From assembly GCA_021635425.1 (NCBI GenBank), contig JAJWOJ010000002.1, forward strand, positions 1-30,258: a DNA stretch of 30,258 bases, in the 5' to 3' direction. Made by a program: the position numbers and the translations under genes. Positions 7,993 through 16,903 of the stretch are shown here, piece after piece; position 1 is the stretch's first letter, and each line of letters starts with the position of its first letter. The notes beneath the pieces are model-generated. The model was not told the DNA's origin. It saw only the letters and a list, made by a program, of their open reading frames with translations, and did not search any database. Origin of the DNA: Clostridiales bacterium. Lineage in GTDB: Bacteria; Bacillota; Clostridia; Christensenellales; Borkfalkiaceae.

Positions 7993-10900
7993 ATGAACAA
8001 AAAATTACTATGCGTCATATCCGCAATACTTGTCGCATTAAGCCTGTGCTTTTTTGCAAGTTGCAACGGTTGCAACGGCTGCGGCGGCAAAACGGGTGAA
8101 CTGAAAAGCAGCATGGGGGCTACGCTTACGGGCGGAAACTTCGGAAAAAATGCCAAACTCATAACCGAAAAAGTGGAAATGACGGAAGAAACCGTCAAAA
8201 ACACGATTGACAAACTGCCCCAAGAGTTTAAGTTGCTCGCCGACGAAAAAATGACGACAATCGACATTTCGGTAGAATCCGACGGAGTGAAGGTACAACC
8301 CGACGGAAAAGTCAAAGTATCCGTACCCGCGCCCATAGAAGGCGTCGAAGAATATCTGGTTTTCCACATCAAGAGCGAAAGCAACGTCGAACGGCTCGAC
8401 TGCGAATTCAAAGACGGGAACGTTATTTTTGAAACGGACTCTTTCTCTCCTTTCGTTTTTCTTAACAACTCGGATAGTTCGGAACTCGTTATTAAGAATC
8501 CCGGTCCGTGCGAGGGAACGGTTGTCGTATCGTCTGAAATCGAATTTTTTTATGGGGTAGAGTATAGGGTAATTGACAAAATCTATTCCGGCGAAGAAAA
8601 GACAATCTATTCCAAAGCGGACAAAAAATTGAATCTTTCCGTTGAATGCGGATATGATTTTGTTCTTGGCGGCTGGTTTATGGAGAAAGACGGCAAAATC
8701 GAAAGCACTCCGTTTTCAACGGAAAGCCGCTTTGATTACGAAACCGTTGCGGGCAAAACGACGATAGTTTGCAAATTCGTAGCCGATCTTACCGATATGG
8801 AAAGCATATGGGCGTTCCCCGGCAGTTCAAACATGCCTAAGGGCTATTCGGACGGAAGAGCCGCCACGTCGGTATACATCAAACCCGGCAATCAGCTGGG
8901 AATCGACTTAAGCAAACTTATAATCAAGGGCAAAAAGGAAAAAAACTTCAGACAAGTGTACACGCTTCTTGCACCCGAACAATTCGTCGTTTCGGGGCTT
9001 GACGAGATCGATTATTCCAAAGAAGGCGAGTATCGCGTGGAATATAAGGTCAGAGTCAGCGACGAAAAAGAACTTACTCTTGTTATAACCGTTTATGTTT
9101 CCGAGAAGAACAGCGACATTATAGTTAGAGCCGGAGTAGGCGGACACTTCTATATGGAAGAAAAATATGACACCTACATCAAAAAACAGCTTATCTTCAC
9201 CGATAAAGATCAGAAGTACAGCATTACCGCCGAACCCGCTCGCGATTTCGAATTCGACGGTTGGTACAGATGGTATGCCGGCGGCGTTCTCGGCGATCGT
9301 ATCTCCGAAAATGCGACTTACGAAGTCGGCATGAGCGACTATGATTTAAGCATTATCGCTATGTTCAAAATCAAACCCGAAAAATCCAATCTCAAAACCG
9401 ACGTTTATCAGTTGCATCACTGGATTGGCCAGTCGGGACTGCCTCGGGCAGGCAAAAACGGCTCAAAATACTTTGAAGCGCAGAGCGTATTGTATTACAA
9501 ACCCGGCACGCCCAAAACCGACTTTTTGAGGCTGGACGTAAGAGGTCTTCGCCGTAAAGATAACCCGACCGACAACGACGTGTTTGAATACGTACAATTG
9601 TCCTTCGGCGATTATTCCATAGATTACGGCGGACTGGATTTCAATAAAGAAGGCCACTACCAAATAAAATACACTGTACATTTCAGCAGGATAAACAAAG
9701 CGATGGAAGATGTAGTATACAACGCTTTCATTGTGTACGTTTCGGAACGGTTTGCGCATCTTACCGTCGAATTTGGAGGCAAAGGCTCTATCGCAGAGAA
9801 AAACAATGAGTTTAACGAAATTAAGACGAGTAACGATCCCCTTGTTTTAAATTATTTCGCTCTCGGTAATACAAGAGTGTTGCAGGCAAAACCCGCCGAA
9901 GGATATAAATTCGCCGGTTGGTATTCTGTAGACGAAGAGGGTAACCTTTCCGAAGAACCCGTTTCGACGGAAACCGAATATGAGTTCACACAGAACGGCG
10001 TAGACGTGCATATCAAAGCCTTATTCGTTGAAGAAGTCAAGACGATCAAAGTAACCTGCGATGGGTTTGAATACGGATTCTTCCGTTACGACTTGTCGAC
10101 CAAAAAACAAGCCGACCTTACGGGGCTTACCGTAACGACTAACAACGGCAACGTTCTTGACGCGTCCGAATACATTGTAGACGCAAGCAAAGTAGACTAC
10201 ACAAAGTCGGGCAATCATGAAATCGTAATTACTTACAAGTATGACAAGACCGTAAGTGCCACGCTCACGGTACACGTACCCCAAGCCCAAACGTATTCGT
10301 ATCTGCTGGATAGAGACGGCACGCAGGGCGTGATACAGAAAGACGGCAAAGTCGTGGTAAAAGATCCCGACGGATACGAAGAAGAAGTCGACCTCGGCGG
10401 AACGCTCACACTGACGGCTGTACCCAATGAGGGATACAGATTTGCCGGTTGGTATATAGCCAACTCCAACTCCGGCTCCGATGAAAAACGCTTCTATTCG
10501 TCGAATGCTACCGAAACCTTTACGATAACCGATAACACCTATATTTACGCGCAGTTTGCCGAAATGGAAAGGGTTACCTTAACCGTTATCGCGGGCGAAC
10601 ACGGAAACATTTACAACAATAATATCGAAGGATATTCTCCCGCCGAAAAACAACTGCAATTTGTGGTTACCAAGGGTTCAAAGGTTAAAGTTTCTGCAAG
10701 CGGAGAAACCGTTTACTTCAAATTCCTCGGCTGGTACGACGGCGAAGGCGAAACCGCCGCGCTTATTTCCGACAAAGACGTCGCCGAGTTCACCGTAACC
10801 GAAGACGCTACCGTTTATGCGAGATTCGACTATGCGTTCTTCGTCTATGCGAGAATAGAAAGCGAAGGCGCGGGCAAGTTTGTAGGCGAAGGCGTTACCG

Positions 10901-11961
10901 AAGACGGCTTCTATGTCGGTGATCTGCCGAATAACGCAAGCGTTACCGTAGAAGTTAAACCCAACGCGGGCTATAAATTTATAGGCTGGTTCCCCGCCTC
11001 CGACAGCGCGGGTTACAATGCGGACGAGTTGCTTTCGACCGACCTTAAATATACCTTTACCGTAAGCGAAGAAACAGGCAACGTTAATCTGACCGCTATG
11101 TTCAGAGGCGCCGTTACCGAGATTAAACTCGATGACCTTAACGATTTCGGCTTCGATACCGACGAAAACGGCAATCCGAAAGAAGAATACGTGTTTAATC
11201 TTAACAGTGAACCTTGGGTTGATTTCGAACACATTCCCGTACTCGGAAAAGTCGGCGACAAATACGAGAGACTTTGCCACGGCTTGGAATACAGCGTTGA
11301 AAGCACGATCGGCGTCAGCGAAAACAACATGCTCGATACGAGCAAAGCCGGCACTTACACCGTTACTTACACCTATCTTGCCAACCCCGAGTTAAAAGCG
11401 GTAATCACTATCAGAATAGCGGAGCAATTCAGATTCCTTGCGCAGTGTCACGAGTATGATTACGGTTATATCACCGAAAACGGTCAGAAGGTCGATTTCG
11501 GCAACGGCAGACCGGTTGAAAAAGGAACGAAAATAACTCTTACTGCCGTCGAATACTATGGATATAAATTCCTCGGCTGGTATTTCTATAACGACGAGCA
11601 AGCCGAAACGCTTATATCCGAGAACGCGACTTATACCTTTACGGTAAACCGCGAGCTGTACGTTTTCGCTAAATTCGCCCAAAAAGAAATGTATAACTTT
11701 ATCGCTTATTCAGCTCCTTATAACGGAGGGAATGTTACCGAAAACGGTAAGAAAGTCGAATTCGGCAACGGCAGAATGGTTGAAAAGGGAACGAAAATAA
11801 CTCTTACCGCCGAGGCAAACGAAGGATTTACTTTCGTCGGCTGGTACAAATCCGATAACGATCAGAACGAAGAACTAATATCTGCGGACGCAACTTACAC
11901 GTTCACCGTAACCGAAAGAACGTACGTGTACGCAAAGTTTGTCGAAAACTCGGGCAACTGA
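7993..11961 (+). CDS. Large lipoprotein with eight InlB-type repeats and Ig-like domains
   Basis: Predicted 1322 residues; AAGGAGG lies 8 bases before the ATG. Lipoprotein signal peptide with FASC (Cys near residue 24), followed by a Cys/Gly-rich NGCNGCGG linker. About residues 30-165 is a beta domain ending in FETDSFSPFVF, also present in the gene at 14256. Eight InlB-like 'GW[FY]...' repeats are centred near residues 226, 423, 643, 820, 913, 998, 1196 and 1283. Ig-like (Big_3-type) domains with 'Y..[KE].G.Y.V.Y' motifs sit between several of them. The last two repeats are close copies, about 264 bases apart in DNA. No C-terminal anchor is present; the lipid would hold it to the membrane. 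It looks like an extended stalk or adhesin; the partner is unknown. Confidence 0.85.
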   Translation: MNKKLLCVISAILVALSLCFFASCNGCNGCGGKTGELKSSMGATLTGGNFGKNAKLITEKVEMTEETVKNTIDKLPQEFKLLADEKMTTIDISVESDGVKVQPDGKVKVSVPAPIEGVEEYLVFHIKSESNVERLDCEFKDGNVIFETDSFSPFVFLNNSDSSELVIKNPGPCEGTVVVSSEIEFFYGVEYRVIDKIYSGEEKTIYSKADKKLNLSVECGYDFVLGGWFMEKDGKIESTPFSTESRFDYETVAGKTTIVCKFVADLTDMESIWAFPGSSNMPKGYSDGRAATSVYIKPGNQLGIDLSKLIIKGKKEKNFRQVYTLLAPEQFVVSGLDEIDYSKEGEYRVEYKVRVSDEKELTLVITVYVSEKNSDIIVRAGVGGHFYMEEKYDTYIKKQLIFTDKDQKYSITAEPARDFEFDGWYRWYAGGVLGDRISENATYEVGMSDYDLSIIAMFKIKPEKSNLKTDVYQLHHWIGQSGLPRAGKNGSKYFEAQSVLYYKPGTPKTDFLRLDVRGLRRKDNPTDNDVFEYVQLSFGDYSIDYGGLDFNKEGHYQIKYTVHFSRINKAMEDVVYNAFIVYVSERFAHLTVEFGGKGSIAEKNNEFNEIKTSNDPLVLNYFALGNTRVLQAKPAEGYKFAGWYSVDEEGNLSEEPVSTETEYEFTQNGVDVHIKALFVEEVKTIKVTCDGFEYGFFRYDLSTKKQADLTGLTVTTNNGNVLDASEYIVDASKVDYTKSGNHEIVITYKYDKTVSATLTVHVPQAQTYSYLLDRDGTQGVIQKDGKVVVKDPDGYEEEVDLGGTLTLTAVPNEGYRFAGWYIANSNSGSDEKRFYSSNATETFTITDNTYIYAQFAEMERVTLTVIAGEHGNIYNNNIEGYSPAEKQLQFVVTKGSKVKVSASGETVYFKFLGWYDGEGETAALISDKDVAEFTVTEDATVYARFDYAFFVYARIESEGAGKFVGEGVTEDGFYVGDLPNNASVTVEVKPNAGYKFIGWFPASDSAGYNADELLSTDLKYTFTVSEETGNVNLTAMFRGAVTEIKLDDLNDFGFDTDENGNPKEEYVFNLNSEPWVDFEHIPVLGKVGDKYERLCHGLEYSVESTIGVSENNMLDTSKAGTYTVTYTYLANPELKAVITIRIAEQFRFLAQCHEYDYGYITENGQKVDFGNGRPVEKGTKITLTAVEYYGYKFLGWYFYNDEQAETLISENATYTFTVNRELYVFAKFAQKEMYNFIAYSAPYNGGNVTENGKKVEFGNGRMVEKGTKITLTAEANEGFTFVGWYKSDNDQNEELISADATYTFTVTERTYVYAKFVENSGN

Positions 11962-12033
11962 GCGCGGCAAAGCGGCAAAATAACCGCCCCGCAAACGGCG
12001 GATGAAAGCTGTTTTAACATAACGCAATAAGAA

Positions 12034-12061
12034 TTGAAGCGGGTTATTTTACCCGCTTCAA
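12034..12061 (+). terminator. Stem-loop between surface-protein genes, possible terminator
   Basis: TTGAAGCGGGT (12034-12044) pairs perfectly with ACCCGCTTCAA (12051-12061) around a TATTTT loop. No T-run follows, so it may be a weak terminator, a processing site or an mRNA 3' stabiliser rather than a classical intrinsic terminator. Confidence 0.45.
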
Positions 12062-12097
12062 GACTTAAACAAAAATAATAATACGAAGGGTTAATTT

Positions 12098-14128
12098 ATG
12101 AAAAAATGGATTCTTTCACATAAAATATTGTCAATCGTCATTGCGTGCGTAATAGGCGCAGGCGCGGTGTGCGCCGTCGTATTGCCGATCGCTCTTTCTG
12201 ATAAACATGAATTTTCCACAGATTGGACGACGGACGAAAGCTATCATTGGCACGAGTGTACCACGAAAAACCACACCGACGCAACGGAGAAACTTCCGCA
12301 CGAGTTCAACGACGGAGTGGTCACAACCGAACCTACCGCTGAAAAGGAAGGCGTTAAAACCTTTACTTGCAAAACTTGCGGATACAGCTATACGCAAAAG
12401 ATCGAAGCACTTCCGCACACTCATGAATATGATGCGAACGCGTGGGTGAACACCGACGAAAGCGGACACTATCGCCCGACGACCTGCGGACACGCGGACA
12501 AAACCAAGGACTTCGCAGAGCATATCTTTAACGAAGGGGAAGTTACCAAACCGGAAGGCTACGGAACAGTCGGCGAAAAGACCTACACCTGCACGGTGTG
12601 CGGGTTTAAACGAATCGCGGAAATTCCCGCTCTCGAAGCAAAGAACAACGTTATCTCGTTTGCCGACGATTTAGTCGTCGAAAAAACTTATGACGGTTTG
12701 GCGTTTATCGTCGATTCCGCGAAAGTCAGCCGTAAAGGCGACGGCGAAATTTCCGTTACTTACAAAGGCGAAGACGACGATGCGTTTTCCGCAACCGCCC
12801 CGACTAATGCCGGCGAATATACCGTGAAAGCAACCGTAAAAGGCACCGCGGAATGGAAAGGCGGCGAAATCACCGCAACTATCACGATCAACAAATGCGA
12901 GGTAACTTTGCCCGCAGGCGTTTTTGAAAGAAAACTCGGAGAAAACCTTGAAAGCGGAAAGTTCGGCTTGACGTGCATAGACGTCAAGGAAGTTACGAAC
13001 AACGTCGTAGAATGGGTGACGATTTGCGCTCCCGAAACGTACTATACGATCGGCATACATACAATCGGCGCCGTCGCCCTGACCGTTGATAACGACAATT
13101 TCGAGCTTAAAAAAGGCGATTACGACGCGGTAAAATTTACCGTCTGGAACGCTCCCGATTGCTTCTATGCGGGGATTCAGGATGTGTTTTCCTTTTCCGG
13201 AAGAACCGAACTTGCAATCATAACAAAAATCGCTAACGGAACGTTGAAAAAAGGCGACCAACTTTTAGTCAATGAAATCGGCAAGATAATCACCGTGAAG
13301 AAAATCGAAAAGGGCAAAGGTACGTCGGCGACAGAGGTTGAAACGGCAACCGCGGGTGAAGAAGTAGGCTTGCTTATCGAAGGCGCAACAAAAGCCGAAC
13401 TTAAACGCGGATATATGCTGTCCGAGCCGGATAAGATTATCGGTTATAGCAAGGTCACGGCAACAATAAGATTGTATACAAAAGACGAGGGCGGTCAGCA
13501 CACCCCGATTGCTACGGGAATTAAACCGAACGTAGTTTTTGCCGACACGTTCGGCGACGCGGTAATCGGCGAAGTTGCCTTTCCGGAAGGCACCGATATG
13601 CTCATGCCCGGTGAAACGCTCGAAGGCGTTACAATCAACTTCCGGGGTGAAAAAGTCCCCGCGTTTGTCGGGCGCAGGTTCACACTTAAAGCGGGCGGAA
13701 AACGTATTGCCGAATGTATAGTAACCGCAGTTCCTCATGCGACAAGAGTCAGGAGCGGTTTTATGTTAAACGTCCCCGGCACCAACGTCATCGAGCCTAT
13801 CGAACTTGGCGAAAAAACGTTTGCGGTCAACCTGAGCAGAAGTGATCTCGGCGAAATCCTTAAAAACGCCAAAGCCACCGATGAAATCGAAATAAAATTT
13901 ATAAATAGCGGAAAGGACATCGCAAAATACACTCGCACTCCCGGCGCAGGCGAGGGGGTATACAATGAAGTCGGCGGTAAAATAGTCGGTTCATATCTCA
14001 TTGTCGATTTTTATGGAAGTGCCGGATATAATCTGACCGATCATGAACGCCAATGGATTTTCACGGGCGAGGATATATACATCGGAATCGGCGCTTATAC
14101 TAAGCCCGCTTCCGGTTCGGGAACCTGA
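12098..14128 (+). CDS. Membrane-anchored surface protein carrying EF-Tu domain II-III module
   Basis: Predicted 676 residues; GAAGGG lies 7 bases before the ATG. Residues of about 8-33 are a signal-anchor transmembrane span. About 40-190 holds two Cys-x2-Cys repeats (CKTCGYSY, CTVCGFKR) with 'E.IPAL' ends. About 200-270 is an MBG-like beta domain (TNAGEYTVKATVKG). Residues of about 356-547 match elongation factor Tu domains II and III in order: DVFSFSGR, NGTLKKGDQ, VGLLIEG, then KDEGGQHTP, FPEGTDMLMPGE and AGGKRIAE. The corresponding EF-Tu motifs are DVFSI(T/S)GR, KVGDEV, VGVLLRG, (K/E)EGGRHTPF, LPEGVEMVMPGD and EGGRTVG. No P-loop, DxxG or NKxD motif is present, so the GTPase domain is absent. 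Residues 548-676 are unrecognised. Codon use resembles its neighbours. A surface binding role is inferred. Confidence 0.85.
   Translation: MKKWILSHKILSIVIACVIGAGAVCAVVLPIALSDKHEFSTDWTTDESYHWHECTTKNHTDATEKLPHEFNDGVVTTEPTAEKEGVKTFTCKTCGYSYTQKIEALPHTHEYDANAWVNTDESGHYRPTTCGHADKTKDFAEHIFNEGEVTKPEGYGTVGEKTYTCTVCGFKRIAEIPALEAKNNVISFADDLVVEKTYDGLAFIVDSAKVSRKGDGEISVTYKGEDDDAFSATAPTNAGEYTVKATVKGTAEWKGGEITATITINKCEVTLPAGVFERKLGENLESGKFGLTCIDVKEVTNNVVEWVTICAPETYYTIGIHTIGAVALTVDNDNFELKKGDYDAVKFTVWNAPDCFYAGIQDVFSFSGRTELAIITKIANGTLKKGDQLLVNEIGKIITVKKIEKGKGTSATEVETATAGEEVGLLIEGATKAELKRGYMLSEPDKIIGYSKVTATIRLYTKDEGGQHTPIATGIKPNVVFADTFGDAVIGEVAFPEGTDMLMPGETLEGVTINFRGEKVPAFVGRRFTLKAGGKRIAECIVTAVPHATRVRSGFMLNVPGTNVIEPIELGEKTFAVNLSRSDLGEILKNAKATDEIEIKFINSGKDIAKYTRTPGAGEGVYNEVGGKIVGSYLIVDFYGSAGYNLTDHERQWIFTGEDIYIGIGAYTKPASGSGT
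13163..13738 (+). other. EF-Tu domain II-III-like segment within surface protein
   Basis: Encodes residues of about 356-547 of the protein above. Domain II-like: 356 to about 446; domain III-like: about 448-547, joined where EF-Tu joins them. The reading frame is open and continuous with the signal-anchor and the Cys-x2-Cys repeats, so this is part of an exported protein and not a broken tuf gene. The motif order and spacing match EF-Tu, but overall divergence is clear. Confidence 0.85.
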
Positions 14129-14190
14129 GCGTTGGCGTACCGCAACGGATATGACAAAATAACATAAAAGTTATTATCTGATCAAAATAA

Positions 14191-14222
14191 CGGATAAGCG
14201 GGCGGAAAAACCCGCTTGTCCG
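14191..14222 (+). terminator. Stem-loop, possible terminator
   Basis: CGGATAAGCGGG (14191-14202) pairs with CCCGCTTGTCCG (14211-14222) with one G-U pair and an 8-base loop. It lacks a T-run. The stem shares AAGCGGG with the hairpin at 12034, and both lie in spacers directly before the next gene's ribosome site. Confidence 0.45.
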
Positions 14223-14255
14223 CGTCGTGTTCTATAAATATAAAGGAGAAATCAA

Positions 14256-16541
14256 TTGAAGAAGAAAACATTTACTATTTTTGTTCTGGCGCTCGTTATG
14301 TCGCTTTTCTTTGCTGCGGCGGGCTGCGGGGACGACGTCGGCTCCGTAAACAAGCTGACCGCAGAAAACGGCGTTACCGCGGAAGGGACGTTTGAAAAAG
14401 ATTTCGAGCTTAAAACCGAACGCTACGCCGCAGACAGCGAGCAGGGCAAGGCGGCGGTGGCGGCAATCGACAAGCCTTACGACGGCGCAAAGGTCGCCGT
14501 TTTCGACATTACCCTTACCAAGGGCGGCGAAAAAGCGCAACCGAGCGGCAAGGTCAAAATCACCATGCCTAAACCGTTCGAGTCTGACGGTTACGTCACT
14601 TATCACGTAAAGGACGATAACACGGCAGAGGAACTGAAAACCACAGTTGACGGCAACAATATATACTTTGAAACGACGGGTTTTTCGTATTTTGTCGTTA
14701 CGGGCTTAGTAAATGCCGAACAACAGCATATACACACTTACGTCGAAAAAATTACCGATAGTAACCTTGTGGACAAAGCAACGTGCCAAAGAAAGGCTGT
14801 GTATCGGCTTGTTTGCAGTATTTGCGGCAGTTTTGGCAGAGAAACGTTTGAGTACGGCGAACTTGCCGATCACAACCTGCGCGAGGAAAAAGGATACGAT
14901 CCGTGGTGCGAAAAAGACGGTCTTACTCACGGCAGACGTTGCATAAACCCGGGTTGTACTTATACCGAGCAGAAGCCGATACCCGCTATCGGACACGACA
15001 TGGAGGACGTTGCCGCCAAAGAGCCGACTTGCACCGAAATCGGCTGGAAAGCATATAAGAGATGTTCGCATTATTGCGGAAAAATCGAAGGGTATGAGGA
15101 AATCCCCGCCACGGGGCATAATTTATCGATAACCGTTCCGCGCGTGGAGCCGACCTGCGAAAAATGGGGCAACGAGGAATATAAGAAATGCTCCAACGAG
15201 GGGTGCGATTACCACACCGAATATAAGGGTTTGCAAGCTTTAGGACACGACAGGGAATGGCACGACAGGTACGACGCAACCTGCACGGAAGACGGGTATT
15301 ACAGAAGTTACTGGGTCTGTAAGCGCGAGGGTTGCGGTTACACTTCCAAGGAAGACAGGTATGTAGAGTCCGCATTAGGTCACCTCCTCAAACACTGCGA
15401 CGCGAAACAAGCGGACTGCCTGCCCGGCTGGGAAGCGTACGACGAATGTCAGCGCGAGGGGTGCGACTATAACACCAAGGTGGAAATTCCCGCCAACGGC
15501 AAGCACAGTTACGTTTGCGACGTTTGTACCACGTGCGGAGAACTTAACCCCGTAAAATACACGCGCGATGGCGACTATATTTATTTCGGTTACTGGCCGC
15601 AAACCTTAGAGCGCGACGAGACCGTAGTTGCAAAACTCAACGAAATTGCAGGAAAGCCGCCCCTTCCGCGTGATAAGGAAAATCCTTATAATTGGGAAAG
15701 TCACGAGGGTACTACTTATATGTGGCAAAAAATCGTTATATATAACGGCACAAAATACCTCGGCGTTCAAATGAACGACTATCGCGCGTCGGGGGTTTAT
15801 AGTCTGCGCAGCTACATCATGAAAAACGGATATTTCACGCTTGAAGTGTACTGGTTTAAGTATGAACCGATAAAGTGGAAAATCCTCACGACAAGCGGGA
15901 ATTCTGCCTATATTATGAGCGATATCGCTTTGGATTCCTTTTCGATACAGCCCGACAGAAAGGGAGAGAATCGCGACGGCTTATATGCTTCGTACAACAA
16001 TTCGACGGGTGTCCCGGACGGAACTTACGCCAACAACTGGGAATATTGTTTCCTGCGCAGGTGGCTCAACGAAACCTTCTATAACGAGGTGTTCAACAAA
16101 TTGCAAAAGGAAATCATACAGACCACGCACCTCGACAACACCGCGAGAAGTAGCAATCCGAACGACTACCCGAAGTATTACGGCTACGGGGAAAAAGCAG
16201 GAAAAAACAAGTTTGCAGACCAATGCAAAAATACGGACGATAAGATCTTTTTGTTGTCTTTAAGAGATATTACCACCACGGCGTACGGATTTAATAAGGA
16301 CGTATTAGCAGAAGATCCCGCAAGAAACCTGCAAGCAACCGATTTTGCCAAATTACACGGTGCGCCGATGAATACCAACGATAAAAAATACGTTACCTGG
16401 TACACTCGTTCGCCCGCTCCCGCCAACGGCAATCAGGGATATGCCACCTTCGTTCTTGACAGACATGCAAAAGGCGCCATAGATAGTATCGATTTGGCGC
16501 CCGACGGAGGCGTAGTCCCTGCGCTTTGGATAACCCTTTAA
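14256..16541 (+). CDS. DUF6273 lipoprotein with Cys-x2-Cys repeats
   Basis: Predicted 761 residues. It begins with TTG: AAGGAG (14243-14248) is 7 bases upstream and the following residues make a clean lipoprotein signal peptide (AAAGC, Cys near residue 24). About 29-150 is the same beta module as in the gene at 7993 (PSGKVKITMPKP, FETTGFSYFVV). About 152-425 holds five or so 'GH...TC...G......C..CG' repeats with IPA(T/I)GH connectors. About 434-761 is DUF6273: YIYFGYWPQT, EPIKWKIL, FLRRWLNETF, FLLSLRDI, WYTRSPAP and a final GGVVPALWITL. DUF6273 is widespread in exported clostridial proteins and has no established biochemical role. No classical terminator is visible between this stop and the promoter at 16634. 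Confidence 0.87.
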   Translation: MKKKTFTIFVLALVMSLFFAAAGCGDDVGSVNKLTAENGVTAEGTFEKDFELKTERYAADSEQGKAAVAAIDKPYDGAKVAVFDITLTKGGEKAQPSGKVKITMPKPFESDGYVTYHVKDDNTAEELKTTVDGNNIYFETTGFSYFVVTGLVNAEQQHIHTYVEKITDSNLVDKATCQRKAVYRLVCSICGSFGRETFEYGELADHNLREEKGYDPWCEKDGLTHGRRCINPGCTYTEQKPIPAIGHDMEDVAAKEPTCTEIGWKAYKRCSHYCGKIEGYEEIPATGHNLSITVPRVEPTCEKWGNEEYKKCSNEGCDYHTEYKGLQALGHDREWHDRYDATCTEDGYYRSYWVCKREGCGYTSKEDRYVESALGHLLKHCDAKQADCLPGWEAYDECQREGCDYNTKVEIPANGKHSYVCDVCTTCGELNPVKYTRDGDYIYFGYWPQTLERDETVVAKLNEIAGKPPLPRDKENPYNWESHEGTTYMWQKIVIYNGTKYLGVQMNDYRASGVYSLRSYIMKNGYFTLEVYWFKYEPIKWKILTTSGNSAYIMSDIALDSFSIQPDRKGENRDGLYASYNNSTGVPDGTYANNWEYCFLRRWLNETFYNEVFNKLQKEIIQTTHLDNTARSSNPNDYPKYYGYGEKAGKNKFADQCKNTDDKIFLLSLRDITTTAYGFNKDVLAEDPARNLQATDFAKLHGAPMNTNDKKYVTWYTRSPAPANGNQGYATFVLDRHAKGAIDSIDLAPDGGVVPALWITL

Positions 16542-16633
16542 ACCGAAAAATCTTAGCGTTGCCGATTTTGACTGCGGTGTGGTGAGTTATTTAAAACGTG
16601 CAAAATATTTCACGCAGTTTTCACTTAAAACAG

Positions 16634-16662
16634 TTGACATTTGGTTTGCTATGCGGTAAGAT
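16634..16662 (+). promoter_or_regulatory. Sigma-A-type promoter of the riboswitch/matrix operon
   Basis: A perfect TTGACA -35 (16634-16639) is followed after 17 bases by TAAGAT (16657-16662, 4/6 to TATAAT). Transcription would start near 16669, about 40 bases before the aptamer core. The 90 bases between the preceding stop and this promoter hold nothing else I can identify. Confidence 0.75.
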
Positions 16663-16694
16663 AAGCATGCAGATAGGCGAGGGGCTTATTCGCG

Positions 16695-16790
16695 AAACAA
16701 AAAATGAATACGGCAAAACCGTCGTGAGGCGGTGACGCAAAGCCAAGGAACTTTTTTAATTAAGGAAGTGCGCCCGGTTGCAATTTGTAC
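16695..16790 (+). ncRNA. Class I cyclic-di-GMP riboswitch (GEMM-I) aptamer
   Basis: The conserved core is present: CGGCAAAACC (16711-16720), a CCGTC/GGCGG stem capped by the GNRA tetraloop GTGA (16719-16732), then GACGCAAAGCC (16734-16744). A second arm (CTTTTTTAATTAAGGAAG) leads to GTGCGCCCGGTTGC, which resembles the 3' GCGGGGTTACC-type strand of this class. The 5' strand of the closing helix is not clear to me, so the outer limits are approximate. The aptamer's 3' strand is also the 5' arm of the terminator that follows, which suggests a mutually exclusive switch with c-di-GMP favouring read-through into the TasA/SipW-like operon. That direction is inferred. Confidence 0.85.
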
Positions 16791-16826
16791 CGTATAGGTA
16801 CGTTTTGCAATCGGGTTTTATTTTTC
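16773..16826 (+). terminator. Riboswitch terminator 1
   Basis: CCCGGTTGCAA (16773-16783) pairs with TTGCAATCGGG (16805-16815) and an inner GTACC/GGTAC stem closes the loop; TTTTATTTTT follows. This is a strong intrinsic terminator whose 5' arm overlaps the aptamer's 3' strand. Confidence 0.85.
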
Positions 16827-16845
16827 TTCGGGAAAAGAAAGTGCG

Positions 16846-16903
16846 CCCGGTTGCAATTTGTACCTTACAGGTATGTTTTGCAATCGGTTTTTTATTTCTT
16901 TTT
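16846..16903 (+). terminator. Riboswitch terminator 2, tandem copy
   Basis: A second copy of the hairpin at a 73-base period. CCGGTTGCAA pairs with TTGCAATCGG, followed by TTTTTTATTTCTTTTT (16888-16903). It repeats GTGCGCCCGGTTGCAATTTG exactly, including the aptamer's 3' strand, but no second aptamer core lies between the two copies. Confidence 0.85.

Noticed and set aside
12098..14128. Pseudogene or fragment of a tuf gene
   Set aside because: The frame is continuous from a signal-anchor through the EF-Tu-like part to a unique C-terminus, with its own ribosome site and no frameshift. It is divergent from typical EF-Tu, so it is not a recent tuf fragment or assembly chimera.
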